The position numbers and the translations under genes were made by a program. From positions 1 to 48,382 of the IMG/VR virus record IMGVR_UViG_3300030060_006037: a stretch of DNA of 48,382 nucleotides; one strand, 5' to 3'. This DNA is from a virus. Positions 26,762-36,899 of the stretch are shown piece after piece (the stretch's first letter is position 1; every line of letters begins with the position of its first letter). The notes beneath the pieces were generated by a model. It worked only from the letters and a program-made list of their open reading frames with translations. It had not been told where the DNA came from and did no database searches.

Positions 26762-29473
26762 ATGGCACTTAAAGATATAGCAACAAACTTAGAGAATTAT
26801 AAATTCGGTATGAGCGACCCTGAAAAGATTGATACTCAGAAAGCTATTGGTGTAGATTTTTTTGATAATCAAGAAGGTGGTGTCATTAGAGGATTCACAA
26901 CCAATGTTGTAGCTGGTGAACATCAAACTGAATATATAAAATACTATGAAGGTACTCCTGTAGCACCAAAGACTCATAGTGGTACTTTTTATGCAGATTT
27001 GAATCCTATTGCAAGTCGTAGTTCAATTTATAGGGATGAATCTGGTAACTATATCCTGCCAGATACAGGTGTGAATACTAATCCACCTGGTACACAAAGT
27101 GGTATATTGAAGTTTACACCACCACAGATTACTTTGAATTTAGAAGATGGTTTTTCCAATGAACCCTTTTCAGTAAGTGCAAGACCAAGTGATAGCCCTA
27201 CCTTATTGAACAGAATAACTGGTCTTACTTCTAATACACAATATACAGATTTTACAGGATTACCTTGGGATTTCAGAGCACCTAAATATATTATACAAAC
27301 TGCTACAGATAATCAACCAGGTATTACTTGGACTTTTGAAAATTCACCTAACCAACAATTTACAGAAACTTTAGACGGTACAACTCATAGTGCATTGGTA
27401 AATACATTACTTACTTTTGAACCTGAAGGTGATTTATTTGGACAGTTTACAAAAGTACCATCTGGATTAAATGAACAAAATCAATTTGGTGTAGACACAT
27501 TTAGAAATGTTGCAAACACAGGACCTGATGAGGGTAAGAATTTACATCCTATTATTCTCAGACCAATAACATCAACATTCAGAGAAAACAATGGGTTCAC
27601 TAATTTGTTTGGTGTACCGGAGGTGAATAATACTTTCACAACAATATCAATAATAGATAAACAGAGACTTCAAAAGGTCTATGATACTGATATTGAACAA
27701 GGTGAAATAATTATAGGTAAACAAAGACAGTTACAACGATTCAATACTAACGTAAATACTAGGATATTACAACCATTTTCAATTATTGGAATGACAAAAC
27801 ATTTCAATGAGGTGGAAGACCAGGAAAAAACACCATTTTTCTCCCCTACAAGATTTTCTGATGAGATTAAAGTTGAGAGAACAAGTAGAATACAGGACTA
27901 TTTCCTTTTAGATACAGGGTTTGGAGGATTTTCTATACAAGATATTGATGAGCCTCAAACCTCTACAACTTATGAAGAAACAATCAATTTAGAACAAAGA
28001 TTCCCACGTGGAGTTGGACAAAATTCTTTAGGTAGATTATTTAAAAACAAATCGCTAACAGTTAGTTCAATGATAGACGCATACCCTAATAGATACAATA
28101 ATCCAGAGGGTACTGGTGAAATCAAAAGTTCTGCACCAATTACAATTGATAATGGTATTCCATCGTTTGTTGGCTCTTCTGCTGAATTAGCACAGCGTGA
28201 TGTAGATAAAGTTACTAATAATGTGGGTGGAAATTTCAATTCGAATACAAACATATCTACTATTGAAAAGTACGCAACCTTGTCTTACGGTAAATTAAGT
28301 AAGAATTTTAGTTACTCTGAAACATTAATGAGCCCATCCGAAAAACTTGAATTTGATGGTGATTATAATTCAGGTAAAAATGATAATAATTTGGAAACTT
28401 TAGGAAAGAGTGCAGGTGGTGTAGGTGGTGGGGCAGCTGGTATTGCAGCTGGTGCGTCTGCTGGTCTTGCTGTTGGTGGGTTTCAGGGTGCGGTGGTAGG
28501 TGCAGTGGCTGGTGGACTTATTGGTGCTGGAGTTGGTAGTGCGGTTGGTGGTGCGATAGGTGAAGCCGGTGATGATACTACAGGTGTAATCTTAGGTAAA
28601 AGACGGGCAGATGTGAGTGAAAAAGCACAATTTCTTGGTAATCAAGGAAGTCTACAGAAAGGACTACAACAAAATACAAGTGTATTAGGTGTGATAAAAG
28701 GAAATACAAACGGAACAACTGGCCTCTCTGATAGAATAAATATGCTAAGACCACAAGATCCGGATAGGGTGAACGGTGAAGAGATAGATTTACTTGGCGG
28801 TGATGCGAAAGATTTTATAAAATTTAGATTCTACGATGTAATAGGACACAAATACATAATAATGAGAGCTATTCTAAGTGGGATAACAGACGCAGTAACA
28901 GCAGATTATAGTGAAGAAAAGTATATGGGTAGACCAGATAAACTTTACGTTTACAAAGGTGCTGACAGAGATGTTGGTTTCTCATTTAAGGTTTACCCAA
29001 AGACAAAACAAGAGTTTCCTGTCTTGATGGAAAAATTAGACTATGTGATTGGGTTGTGTTATCCTACATTTTCAGAGACAAATAGAATGAAATCGCCGTA
29101 TATTGAATTAACGATTGGTGATATGTTTGTAGACACTCCTGGTATTTTGAAAAGTGTTAATGTAACGGTTGAAGATAATACCACTTGGGAAATAGATGAT
29201 GGTTTACAATTTCCAAAACACATAACTGTACAATGTCAGTTTAGATATATTGGTTCTCATAAACAATCAACTACTGCACAACACTACGGTGGTGTTAGAC
29301 CACATAGAGTGGAGAATCCAACTCAGGAAGAAAATGCAAATAGAATAATTAATCAGTACTTAGGTAATGGGCCTGTAGTGAGTGGTATATTAGATTTTAC
29401 AGAAGATCCGGAAGACTTTGTTGAAGATAGCTTAGAGTCTTTAGGAAACACAATATCAGGATGGTTCGGTTAA
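26762..29473 (+). CDS. Baseplate / tube-initiator protein (gp48/gp54-like C-terminus) with glycine zipper
   Basis: 903 residues. The C-terminal ~200 are conserved: FIKFRFYDVIGHKYIIMRAI, SGITDAVTADYSEEKYMGRP, FKVYPKTKQEFPVLMEKLDY, ELTIGDMFVDTPGILKSVNV, DGLQFPKHITVQCQFRYIG. This tail-tube-like fold occurs in baseplate proteins that cap the hub and start tube growth. Residues ~548-600 are a long Gly/Ala zipper (GGGAAGIAAGASAGLAVGG and onward), unusual in a baseplate protein and reminiscent of membrane-inserting segments. The N-terminal 500 residues are unrecognised. It follows the tape measure by 8 bases and precedes a LysM-like gene, a typical baseplate gene run. Confidence 0.7.
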   Translation: MALKDIATNLENYKFGMSDPEKIDTQKAIGVDFFDNQEGGVIRGFTTNVVAGEHQTEYIKYYEGTPVAPKTHSGTFYADLNPIASRSSIYRDESGNYILPDTGVNTNPPGTQSGILKFTPPQITLNLEDGFSNEPFSVSARPSDSPTLLNRITGLTSNTQYTDFTGLPWDFRAPKYIIQTATDNQPGITWTFENSPNQQFTETLDGTTHSALVNTLLTFEPEGDLFGQFTKVPSGLNEQNQFGVDTFRNVANTGPDEGKNLHPIILRPITSTFRENNGFTNLFGVPEVNNTFTTISIIDKQRLQKVYDTDIEQGEIIIGKQRQLQRFNTNVNTRILQPFSIIGMTKHFNEVEDQEKTPFFSPTRFSDEIKVERTSRIQDYFLLDTGFGGFSIQDIDEPQTSTTYEETINLEQRFPRGVGQNSLGRLFKNKSLTVSSMIDAYPNRYNNPEGTGEIKSSAPITIDNGIPSFVGSSAELAQRDVDKVTNNVGGNFNSNTNISTIEKYATLSYGKLSKNFSYSETLMSPSEKLEFDGDYNSGKNDNNLETLGKSAGGVGGGAAGIAAGASAGLAVGGFQGAVVGAVAGGLIGAGVGSAVGGAIGEAGDDTTGVILGKRRADVSEKAQFLGNQGSLQKGLQQNTSVLGVIKGNTNGTTGLSDRINMLRPQDPDRVNGEEIDLLGGDAKDFIKFRFYDVIGHKYIIMRAILSGITDAVTADYSEEKYMGRPDKLYVYKGADRDVGFSFKVYPKTKQEFPVLMEKLDYVIGLCYPTFSETNRMKSPYIELTIGDMFVDTPGILKSVNVTVEDNTTWEIDDGLQFPKHITVQCQFRYIGSHKQSTTAQHYGGVRPHRVENPTQEENANRIINQYLGNGPVVSGILDFTEDPEDFVEDSLESLGNTISGWFG

Positions 29474-29474
29474 T

Positions 29475-29765
29475 ATGAGATACAGAAATACAAAAATATT
29501 TAGAGATAACAATGGAAAAAGGTATTATAGACCAACTATAGTACCCAATATACCATTAAGGGATAGTGATTTATTTATTTACCCAAAGGTGGGTGAACGT
29601 TTAGATTTATTAGCTCATAAGTTTTATGGTGACTCTAACCTATGGTGGATTATTGCAAAAGCAAATGAACTTACGAATGGAATGATAGGATTAAGTTCAG
29701 AAAAGAAAATAAGAATCCCAACTAAAATCCAACCTATATTGGAGAGTCTACAGAGGGGAGTCTAA
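29475..29765 (+). CDS. LysM-like baseplate protein (gp53/tail protein X type)
   Basis: 96 residues. DLFIYPKVGERLDLLAHKFY, GDSNLWWIIAKANEL and the closing KIRIPTKIQPIL form a LysM-like domain of the kind found in T4 gp53 and tail protein X, where it joins baseplate subunits rather than cutting peptidoglycan. The ATG lies 1 base after the upstream stop, and its own stop overlaps the next start as TAATG, so it is tightly coupled to the baseplate genes on both sides. Confidence 0.8.
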   Translation: MRYRNTKIFRDNNGKRYYRPTIVPNIPLRDSDLFIYPKVGERLDLLAHKFYGDSNLWWIIAKANELTNGMIGLSSEKKIRIPTKIQPILESLQRGV

Positions 29766-32700
29766 TGTCTGTAAAATTTAATAGGATTATTCATCCTAAC
29801 ATTCAAAAAGAACTATATGTAAGACATAAAGCATTAGAAAATAGAAGAGGTAAGTATGTACCAGATACAGGTGTTCATTTCTCAGATATGGCTACCCGTG
29901 CAACTTATGCTATAATGACAACTAACTATGATAATACAAACATAAACAAAGGAATACAAGGTGGAGAGTTCTTTCAAATAGACTCAGAGGTTCGTGTGGG
30001 CAATCTCTTCGAAAGCTTGTTTGGATTCAGAAGAGATGGACAGGGTTCTTACAGAAACACCGCGAGTGATGGTATAAAACCTGTGTGTGGTATAAAAAGT
30101 GTAACAGTTGAAATGAACGATACAACAGGATTAAGAACTGCAACTGTAGATTGGAATGCACCATCCTTAAATTCACTAAATGAATTCGCAGACTTTTTAG
30201 ACTTCGGTACTAATGTTGCAGTTCAATTCGGTTGGGTATATGGTAACAGACAATTTCCTCAAACTTTTATACACTACGATGATGGTTTAGGAATAGTTGT
30301 GAATGATGAATTATTCAATAGTCCTTACAAAAAAATTGTAGAATCATATGGAAATATGGATGCATTAGGTGGAGTGGTATCAAACTTTTCTTCTAAGTTA
30401 AGAGATGATGGTGGTTTTGATTGTCAAACGATTATTATGGGTAAGGGTATTAGCTTTCTGTCGAATATGGATGGTCCAACAGGATTAACTGTTAATGCAA
30501 ATCAGGCTGCGTTGTCGGATAGTAACAGTCAAAACCTTCTTTCTCGACTCGGAGGAGCTATATTTTCTGATCCGTCACGTGAGTCGCCGAGCGAACCCAT
30601 AGACAGAGCTTTAAGATTAGTCACCTACAATGACATCTATCATGCCGTCGCAAATTTAGATTTAATAGTTTCAGAACTTTTAGATAAAGGTGCTGGACGA
30701 ACCGATGATTCGGGTACATCATTGCTTAATATTGGTTCGACTTTAGGTAATTTGGAATCTGTTACAGACGATGTTGATGACTCTTTTGGACCTCTTATAA
30801 CACCAGAAGAACAAGAAGAAATTGATAATCATGATTTAGGATTGAATTTTAGTGGCACATTTGACTTACTAGAAGACGATAAAAAACTTGTACCAGCATT
30901 TGTTGGTAGTGGACAGGATGCCGTTGATGTAAATGGTAATTATCGAATTGAACCAAAAGGTTTTAACTTTTTTGAAGTAAGTAATCTAAGGAGTGTTACA
31001 GAAACATACAATATAGTTGGTGGTTATTCAGCGAATCAAAGCTACAGTAATACAACTGACCTTTATGTGAGATGGGGGTGGTTTGAAGATAATATACTTT
31101 CTAAATATCTTTCGCTTATTAATAGGGCAGGTAGAGTTTCTCAAACTTTTAGAAGCATCCAACATACTCCTAATGGTCGGGTATCTAACTATGTTTCATA
31201 TAATTCAAAAATGATACCAACGGATTTTTCAAAGGTGTTTTGGGCATCTTCTAATTGGAGCTCTGATAAAATGTTTGAAGCGACTGCAACTATCGACACC
31301 AATTTGAAGGCATCTGTCAATACTTTAGATGAACTAAACAGACTTCTATCAAAATATAGAGAGTTTCAAGATGATCAGAATCCAAAATATGGACGCCTAA
31401 GATATTGTTTTATAAATGTAAAAACAATTCAAGAAGCATTTGGATTTGATACTTCAACAATAGATGAAGGAATCAATGGATTTATGAAAACCAGACCAAC
31501 TTTCAATTCAATAGAAAATTCTATTAATATAATTCTAAGGGCGATATCTGAATCACTTTACGGTATTCCTGATTTGAGAATTTCTTCTGAAGCAGATAAC
31601 CTTATGATTATTGATAATAATTTAGAAAATTTAGAGTCACCGAAAGCTTTTTCTAATATTGAAGAAGAGGGTTTTGGTATATTTAAATTTCCTAGTTTTG
31701 AGGAAGGGAGTATAGTAAAGAATCAACAGATGGAAATTAGCATACCAAAAAAACAGGCCTATGCAAGTTATTTAAATGCTGGTGGTGGTATTTCCACAAA
31801 ATCAGATGAGATAAAGGAAGGGTATAGAATATATTCAACATTATCGGGTATACAAAAACACACAGATGTACCTTTGCATTATCAAAAACCAAAATTTGGT
31901 GTACCTAATGGAAATGAAGGTAAAGGATTTAAAGACACAGAGTCAGATAATTACAACTTTTTTGGTGGATTAATAGAATTAGGTAGATGGAGAAAAATAC
32001 CTGAACAAAGTTTTGAAACAAAAAATGAAAAAACCGACAAAAAAGAAAAACAAAGTGTAGAAGATTTCTCTGAAAATTTTTCAATTGATTCAGAGACAGG
32101 TAAGATGCAATATAGACCAGAAGGTTCAAGAGATTCAGATATAGTTATAGACGAAGTAGATAAAACTGTTTACACTGCAGGTGGTGCATTACCAAATTTT
32201 CAAAAAGTGTATAAAAAAATTCCGTTGCCGGAAGGTCCTGCAAGTATGGCCGATATGTTTCTTATGGATGACACACCATCTAATACCTGGTTAGAATCAA
32301 TAAAAATGAAACCAGCGGCACTTCAAATTATGAAAAGTATCTTATTTGATAATAAGAATAAGAGAACAACCGGTGGTGGTAAATCAAAAAGTTTTCGTTT
32401 AAGATTTGTAGATTTAAGTTTAGAGGTAGATGGTATTGGTGGATTAAGACCACTTTCACAATTTAACGTTTCGTATATACAACCAAGGTTCAATACAGAA
32501 ATATTTACAGAAGATGGCAAAAATTTAGGTGCTCCAATATTTTTTGTCATAAAAAACCTAACACAAAAGATAGATAGTTCGGGATGGACAACATCATTTG
32601 GTTCTGTAATGCAACAGAACGCAGAAGCATATAGTTACGGTTTAGATAACGGATTATTTGCAACGAGTAATATGATTGACCCGTTAAGTAGAGAATTTAC

Positions 32701-33970
32701 ACAATTTCAACCTGAAACATTTTTAAATAAAATTAAAAAGTTACTAGAACCACTTAGTGTTGCTAAAAACAAATTTGACAACTTCATGTCAGACGCATTA
32801 GATTACCAAGAACAATTAGAAACGGCTGGTGATATATCCAGTGATACACCCTACTCTGATGCTTATCAACAATGGAAAACAAAAAGAGATGAGAAAAAAC
32901 TAGAAAAAGAAATAGATAAAGATGTAAAAGCGATGTTAAAAAGTCTAGATCATGATGTTATTGGAACTGATTTATCTCCAACTATGAACGATGTTGATTG
33001 GTTAACAGAAGAAAATAGGCTTGAGGCAGAAAGAAAAAAGGTGGGTAAAATGGGAATTACTATTCCAGCACAAGAATTCAGACCTTTGTCTAATGATTTT
33101 ACATTTTCACCTGAACCCGTATCATTGAGTTCTGAAGCAGCTAATAGTATATTTGAACAAAACGAATATGCTGATAATAGAGATTACTTTAATAATCCTG
33201 ATAACTATGAAACAGATGATAAGTACTTGAGTAAGAAAGATCCCATCACCACAATGTTAACCAGTGCAGGTGCTATAGAGATGTCAGAAACAAATTTACC
33301 TGGTTTTGGTAGTGGTGCAGAAGCTGATGTTGAACAGTATACTGCGGAAATGAAAGATGGTTTTAGTGTTTACTTACCAGGTCTTGGACATGACCTACAT
33401 GTAGCTACAGTAAATTCAAAAGCTAATATAACAGAGTTAGAATCCGATAAAGATGCAGGTAGTCAGATAGAACAGAAACGTGGTAAATCAATATTTGCAC
33501 AGGTGAAAGGATTTTTATACAGAAAGAAGAAAGAAGAAGCAGAAGTAAAACAAGCACCACCACCAAGATTTAAACAGTCAGATTTCAATGATATTTATGC
33601 ACAAGCAGAAGAGATTGCTAAAAAGTTTACTGATAAAAGTTATGAAGAATATCTAATGAAAGCAGGAAATGACGTGATACTAAATGACCAACTACAAATT
33701 AGTTTACAAGTGGTTTATGTAGATGGTACACAAAGATACGAAGCTGTTTATTATGGTGAAATATCACATATGATAGATGAACAAACAGAAGTAACTTATA
33801 CACTACCGCAGATAGTCTTCGGAAAAAGAGGTAAAAATAAAGATCAAGTGAAAACTGTGGCCAAAAGCGAGGGGAGGAAGATACAGTTACTAAAATACAT
33901 GAAAGCTCAACTGATGATTAAGATAGGTAAAGAGTATGGAGACTTATTAGGTAATCAGGAGGCTACATAA
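29765..33970 (+). CDS. Very large baseplate hub candidate
   Basis: 1401 residues, far larger than T4 gp27 (391) or gp5 (575). The N-terminal third has hub-like features: SVTVEMNDTTGLRTATVDWN, DFLDFGTNVAVQFGWVYGNR, then GGFDCQTIIMGKGISFLSN, resembling gp27-type domains that describe a local geometry and an off-axis beta barrel. The middle has FRLRFVDLSLEVDGIGGLRP with FNVSYIQPRF. The C-terminal part (from ~residue 1020) is Lys/Glu-rich and ends in a compact domain (LQISLQVVYVDGTQRYEAVY). No lysozyme or peptidase active site was recognised. Position between the LysM-like protein and another structural gene supports a baseplate role. Confidence 0.6.
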   Translation: MSVKFNRIIHPNIQKELYVRHKALENRRGKYVPDTGVHFSDMATRATYAIMTTNYDNTNINKGIQGGEFFQIDSEVRVGNLFESLFGFRRDGQGSYRNTASDGIKPVCGIKSVTVEMNDTTGLRTATVDWNAPSLNSLNEFADFLDFGTNVAVQFGWVYGNRQFPQTFIHYDDGLGIVVNDELFNSPYKKIVESYGNMDALGGVVSNFSSKLRDDGGFDCQTIIMGKGISFLSNMDGPTGLTVNANQAALSDSNSQNLLSRLGGAIFSDPSRESPSEPIDRALRLVTYNDIYHAVANLDLIVSELLDKGAGRTDDSGTSLLNIGSTLGNLESVTDDVDDSFGPLITPEEQEEIDNHDLGLNFSGTFDLLEDDKKLVPAFVGSGQDAVDVNGNYRIEPKGFNFFEVSNLRSVTETYNIVGGYSANQSYSNTTDLYVRWGWFEDNILSKYLSLINRAGRVSQTFRSIQHTPNGRVSNYVSYNSKMIPTDFSKVFWASSNWSSDKMFEATATIDTNLKASVNTLDELNRLLSKYREFQDDQNPKYGRLRYCFINVKTIQEAFGFDTSTIDEGINGFMKTRPTFNSIENSINIILRAISESLYGIPDLRISSEADNLMIIDNNLENLESPKAFSNIEEEGFGIFKFPSFEEGSIVKNQQMEISIPKKQAYASYLNAGGGISTKSDEIKEGYRIYSTLSGIQKHTDVPLHYQKPKFGVPNGNEGKGFKDTESDNYNFFGGLIELGRWRKIPEQSFETKNEKTDKKEKQSVEDFSENFSIDSETGKMQYRPEGSRDSDIVIDEVDKTVYTAGGALPNFQKVYKKIPLPEGPASMADMFLMDDTPSNTWLESIKMKPAALQIMKSILFDNKNKRTTGGGKSKSFRLRFVDLSLEVDGIGGLRPLSQFNVSYIQPRFNTEIFTEDGKNLGAPIFFVIKNLTQKIDSSGWTTSFGSVMQQNAEAYSYGLDNGLFATSNMIDPLSREFTQFQPETFLNKIKKLLEPLSVAKNKFDNFMSDALDYQEQLETAGDISSDTPYSDAYQQWKTKRDEKKLEKEIDKDVKAMLKSLDHDVIGTDLSPTMNDVDWLTEENRLEAERKKVGKMGITIPAQEFRPLSNDFTFSPEPVSLSSEAANSIFEQNEYADNRDYFNNPDNYETDDKYLSKKDPITTMLTSAGAIEMSETNLPGFGSGAEADVEQYTAEMKDGFSVYLPGLGHDLHVATVNSKANITELESDKDAGSQIEQKRGKSIFAQVKGFLYRKKKEEAEVKQAPPPRFKQSDFNDIYAQAEEIAKKFTDKSYEEYLMKAGNDVILNDQLQISLQVVYVDGTQRYEAVYYGEISHMIDEQTEVTYTLPQIVFGKRGKNKDQVKTVAKSEGRKIQLLKYMKAQLMIKIGKEYGDLLGNQEAT

Positions 33971-34863
33971 TGGCACAGGCAACATATTCGGATGACTCAC
34001 AGCAAACTCAAGTAATATCACAAAATCAGATGGAGACTATTGAAGAGAATAAGAAGAAGATTCAAAAAATAGTGGATGCTAAAAATGATAACAAACCTGT
34101 TTTGAACAGAAAAATAGAAATGATAACTAAAAATACTGATAGGGTACTAACCGGTTTTGGTGCATTACCAGGTGAGTTTATTTATGAAAAAACTCGTAAA
34201 CCTGTAAAAAGCAGAACACCATATCACATTCACTTTACAAAAGATTTAGGTATCTATTATATGACTCAAACCAGTCATGACAGTATTCTATCAGAATTGA
34301 TTATCAGGATAGCTAGACAAAGTGCGGTTGAGATTTATAATATATTGAATCAACAACAACCGATGACTATCAATCCATCTATAGTTATACCAACAGAAAA
34401 TCAATATCGTGATGGAAACTTTACAAGATATTTTGCGAAAAAAACAAATGACAAATCGCTTATGTTTGAGATAGCCGAAAAAGATTTTCAAACTTCACCC
34501 CTATATGAGTACACAGAAGTTATCTGGTTTATAACCGGCACTAAAAAATTAGTAAGGGAAAGTAATGAGGTCGCTATTAAGATGGCAGAGGGTGAATCAG
34601 GTTTTGTTGGTTTAAGAAAAATATTACCAGATTTTCAATACTACAGAGAGAATCAAGCCGTATCACCTAAAGAACGGATAGAAAATAAATTAGCAAATGT
34701 TGGTGGTTTTCAGATAAATATACCTGGTGCGGAAACATCAAATCAACAACAACCAATTCAACAACAGGGTGAGGCACCAGCTTACGGAGCTGGTGCGGCA
34801 ACAGGTCCTCCACCTGGTGTGATGACGGGTGGAGCTGGTGGAACTGGCGGTAGTTCATATTAA
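33970..34863 (+). CDS. Structural protein of the baseplate block, function unknown
   Basis: 297 residues; start overlaps the upstream stop (TAATG). The N-terminal ~50 residues are polar and helical; the core (PGEFIYEKTRKPVKSRTPYH, YYMTQTSHDSILSELIIRI, TSPLYEYTEVIWFITGTKKL) looks like a compact alpha/beta domain. The last ~60 residues are low complexity Gln, Pro and Gly (from NQQQPIQQQGEAPAYGAG). I do not recognise the family. Last gene of the baseplate run, ahead of a promoter-like element, so a virion protein is most likely. Confidence 0.55.
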   Translation: MAQATYSDDSQQTQVISQNQMETIEENKKKIQKIVDAKNDNKPVLNRKIEMITKNTDRVLTGFGALPGEFIYEKTRKPVKSRTPYHIHFTKDLGIYYMTQTSHDSILSELIIRIARQSAVEIYNILNQQQPMTINPSIVIPTENQYRDGNFTRYFAKKTNDKSLMFEIAEKDFQTSPLYEYTEVIWFITGTKKLVRESNEVAIKMAEGESGFVGLRKILPDFQYYRENQAVSPKERIENKLANVGGFQINIPGAETSNQQQPIQQQGEAPAYGAGAATGPPPGVMTGGAGGTGGSSY

Positions 34864-34865
34864 AT

Positions 34866-34894
34866 TTGTATTTGGGTATTTTAATTAATATTTA
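34866..34894 (+). promoter_or_regulatory. Bipartite promoter before thyX
   Basis: TTGTAT (34866-34871), 17 bases, TATTTA (34889-34894), followed by TAATAAAATC. The -35 half continues as TTGTATTTGGG, close to TTGTATTTGAG before the sheath gene. The core starts 30 bases before the ATG at 34918, closer than in the tail genes. It would drive the thyX, polymerase and following genes, which overlap without gaps up to 40278. Confidence 0.6.
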
Positions 34895-34917
34895 TAATAA
34901 AATCAAAGGTTATATAA

Positions 34918-35610
34918 ATGAAAAGTCAAGTCTTAGATAAAGGCTTTATTGAGGTTGTTGATTCATTAGGAAATGATTTAACAGTTGTCAATTCAGCTCG
35001 AGTATCATTCGGTAAAAGAAAAACAAAGTTCGATAAATCAGATGAAAGATTAGTTCGTTATCTTGCAAAACACAAACACTATTCTCCATTCAGACATCTA
35101 CAGGTTCAGTTTCATATTAAAGCACCTGAGTTTGTAATGAGACAATGGTACAAGCATGTTGTTGGTATCGAAACATCATCATCTAGTTCTACAAAAGATC
35201 ACGCGTGGAATGAGATAAGTGGTAGGTATGTACCTGTTGAGGACTTCTATGTACCAGAAATTTATAGGGCACAATCTGAAGATAATAAACAAGCATCAGA
35301 GGGTGAGGTTGAGAATCAATCAGATGCTCAAAAACTATGGATGGATGCACATTGGTATGTCGTTGGTTTCTATAATGATTTGTTAGAGATGGGTATGGCA
35401 AAAGAACAAGCCAGAGCTATTCTACCTCTGTCACAATATACAGAAGTTTATTGGACAGCATCATTTCAGGCAGTTATGAATTTTATAGAACTAAGAAATG
35501 AGAAAACCTCACAATGGGAAATACAAGAATATGCAAAGGTATTGTTAGAACAGATGAAAGAAGTATTTCCAAAAACAACTGAACTATGGAGTGAAGCCCA
35601 CAATTGGTAA
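34918..35610 (+). CDS. thyX: Flavin-dependent thymidylate synthase ThyX
   Basis: 230 residues, usual length for ThyX. It methylates dUMP to dTMP using methylenetetrahydrofolate and FAD/NADPH, feeding phage DNA synthesis. Visible motifs: VNSARVSFGK (22-32), HKHYSPFRHLQVQF (52-65), FVMRQWYKHVVGIE (72-85), AWNEISGRY (96-104), and a C-terminal ILPLSQYTEVYWTASFQAVM. The canonical RHRxxSxNExSxRY signature is stretched: RQWYKH is separated from NEISGRY by a Ser-rich insert (residues ~86-92). It is the first gene of a unit also holding DNA polymerase; a second nucleotide enzyme (RNR) lies 10 kb downstream. SD is poor (AAAGGTTAT before the ATG). Confidence 0.92.
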   Translation: MKSQVLDKGFIEVVDSLGNDLTVVNSARVSFGKRKTKFDKSDERLVRYLAKHKHYSPFRHLQVQFHIKAPEFVMRQWYKHVVGIETSSSSSTKDHAWNEISGRYVPVEDFYVPEIYRAQSEDNKQASEGEVENQSDAQKLWMDAHWYVVGFYNDLLEMGMAKEQARAILPLSQYTEVYWTASFQAVMNFIELRNEKTSQWEIQEYAKVLLEQMKEVFPKTTELWSEAHNW

Positions 35611-36899
35611 TAGTTGAATCTCAAAAAGAATGGGATGATTTTTTAGATAAGTTTAAATCTACTTCATCATTGATTGTACCTGTACAATGTGATGATAATA
35701 AACATCCTCTTACTACAAACTTATGTTTATTATATGTTGTTGAATTAGAAGATACTTTTGAGTATATTCTGCCTTTCAATCACACCGATACAATAAACTT
35801 AGATGTAGATTTATTAGGAGAGTTAGAAACAGATGAATCCGTATTCACTTATGATAAGAAAAAGTTAGCACATTTTCTCAAACTTAAAAATGTAAAAGAC
35901 TTACAGATGTTAAAGTATCTAAAAAAGAATGAACCTTTGGTGATAGAAGATACCTTAACTAATGCACATGAACACTTTCATAGAATAAATTGGGGTAAGG
36001 AAAACCTAAATTGTGTTATACCGATTCTAAAACATTTACAGGCATGTAGAAAGGTTGTTGATATAGTAAAGAAATGTGTAATGTATAATACAGATGAACC
36101 TTACGATACCTATAATAATATAGTATTAGATAATCTGCAACGTATAGAGAGTAATGGATTACAAACTACAGATGGTGTGGTTTATTCAGAATACAATCCT
36201 TATACTGCTACAGGTCGCCCATCTAATAGATTCGGTGGTTTGAATTTTGCAGCATTAAATAAAAAAGACGGGAGTCGTAAAAAGTTTATAAGTAGATTCG
36301 GTAGTAAAGGTATGTTGGTTGAGATGGATTATGATGCTTATCATTTAAGGTTAATAGGAGATGTGATAGGTTACAAATTCCCTAATGGTTCTGTACATGA
36401 GCATATGGCGAAGTTCTATGGGGTTGGCTATGAGGAGAGTAAAGGACTATCGTTTCAGTATTTGTACGGACACATACCTGAAGAGGTGTTGAAAATCAAC
36501 CCATTCTTTGAAAAAGTACAAAAATATATAGATAAGGTTTGGTTTACATTTAAAAAGGATAAATTTATATTATCTGATATTTATAATAAGAAGATATTTA
36601 TGGAAAATCTGTCAGACATGAATAAGAATAAACTGTTTAACTATCTTATTCAGCTAACAGAAACAGAAAACAATATGAAGGTATTATCTAAACTGATACC
36701 AAATATAGACAACTTCAAAAGTAGATTAGTTCTTTACAACTACGATAGTTTTCTGTTTGATTTTCACATAGAAGATGGTGTTGATTTTTTGAAGAGGGTT
36801 AAAGATACTATCGAGGATGATGGTAAGTTTCCTGTTAAAATAGCAAAAGGTTGGAACTATCATGAAATGGAAGATATAACGGAGAAGTTTAGTGATTAA
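35604..36899 (+). CDS. Compact family A DNA polymerase
   Basis: 431 residues, starting with TTG inside the end of thyX (7-base overlap); GGAG lies 12 bases upstream and no ATG is near, so TTG is the best start. Polymerase motifs: NPYTATGRPSNRFGGLNFAA (198-217), motif A LVEMDYDAYHLRL (238-250), motif B-like ESKGLSFQYLYGH (278-290) and motif C YNYDSFLFDF (378-387), where the HDE of Pol I reads YDS: one carboxylate kept, one lost. The first ~150 residues look like a shortened 3'-5' exonuclease fold without a clear DxE centre. T4-like phages normally use family B (gp43), so this is a notable difference. Likely the replicative polymerase here, unless a larger one lies outside the window. Confidence 0.8.
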   Translation: MVIVESQKEWDDFLDKFKSTSSLIVPVQCDDNKHPLTTNLCLLYVVELEDTFEYILPFNHTDTINLDVDLLGELETDESVFTYDKKKLAHFLKLKNVKDLQMLKYLKKNEPLVIEDTLTNAHEHFHRINWGKENLNCVIPILKHLQACRKVVDIVKKCVMYNTDEPYDTYNNIVLDNLQRIESNGLQTTDGVVYSEYNPYTATGRPSNRFGGLNFAALNKKDGSRKKFISRFGSKGMLVEMDYDAYHLRLIGDVIGYKFPNGSVHEHMAKFYGVGYEESKGLSFQYLYGHIPEEVLKINPFFEKVQKYIDKVWFTFKKDKFILSDIYNKKIFMENLSDMNKNKLFNYLIQLTETENNMKVLSKLIPNIDNFKSRLVLYNYDSFLFDFHIEDGVDFLKRVKDTIEDDGKFPVKIAKGWNYHEMEDITEKFSD

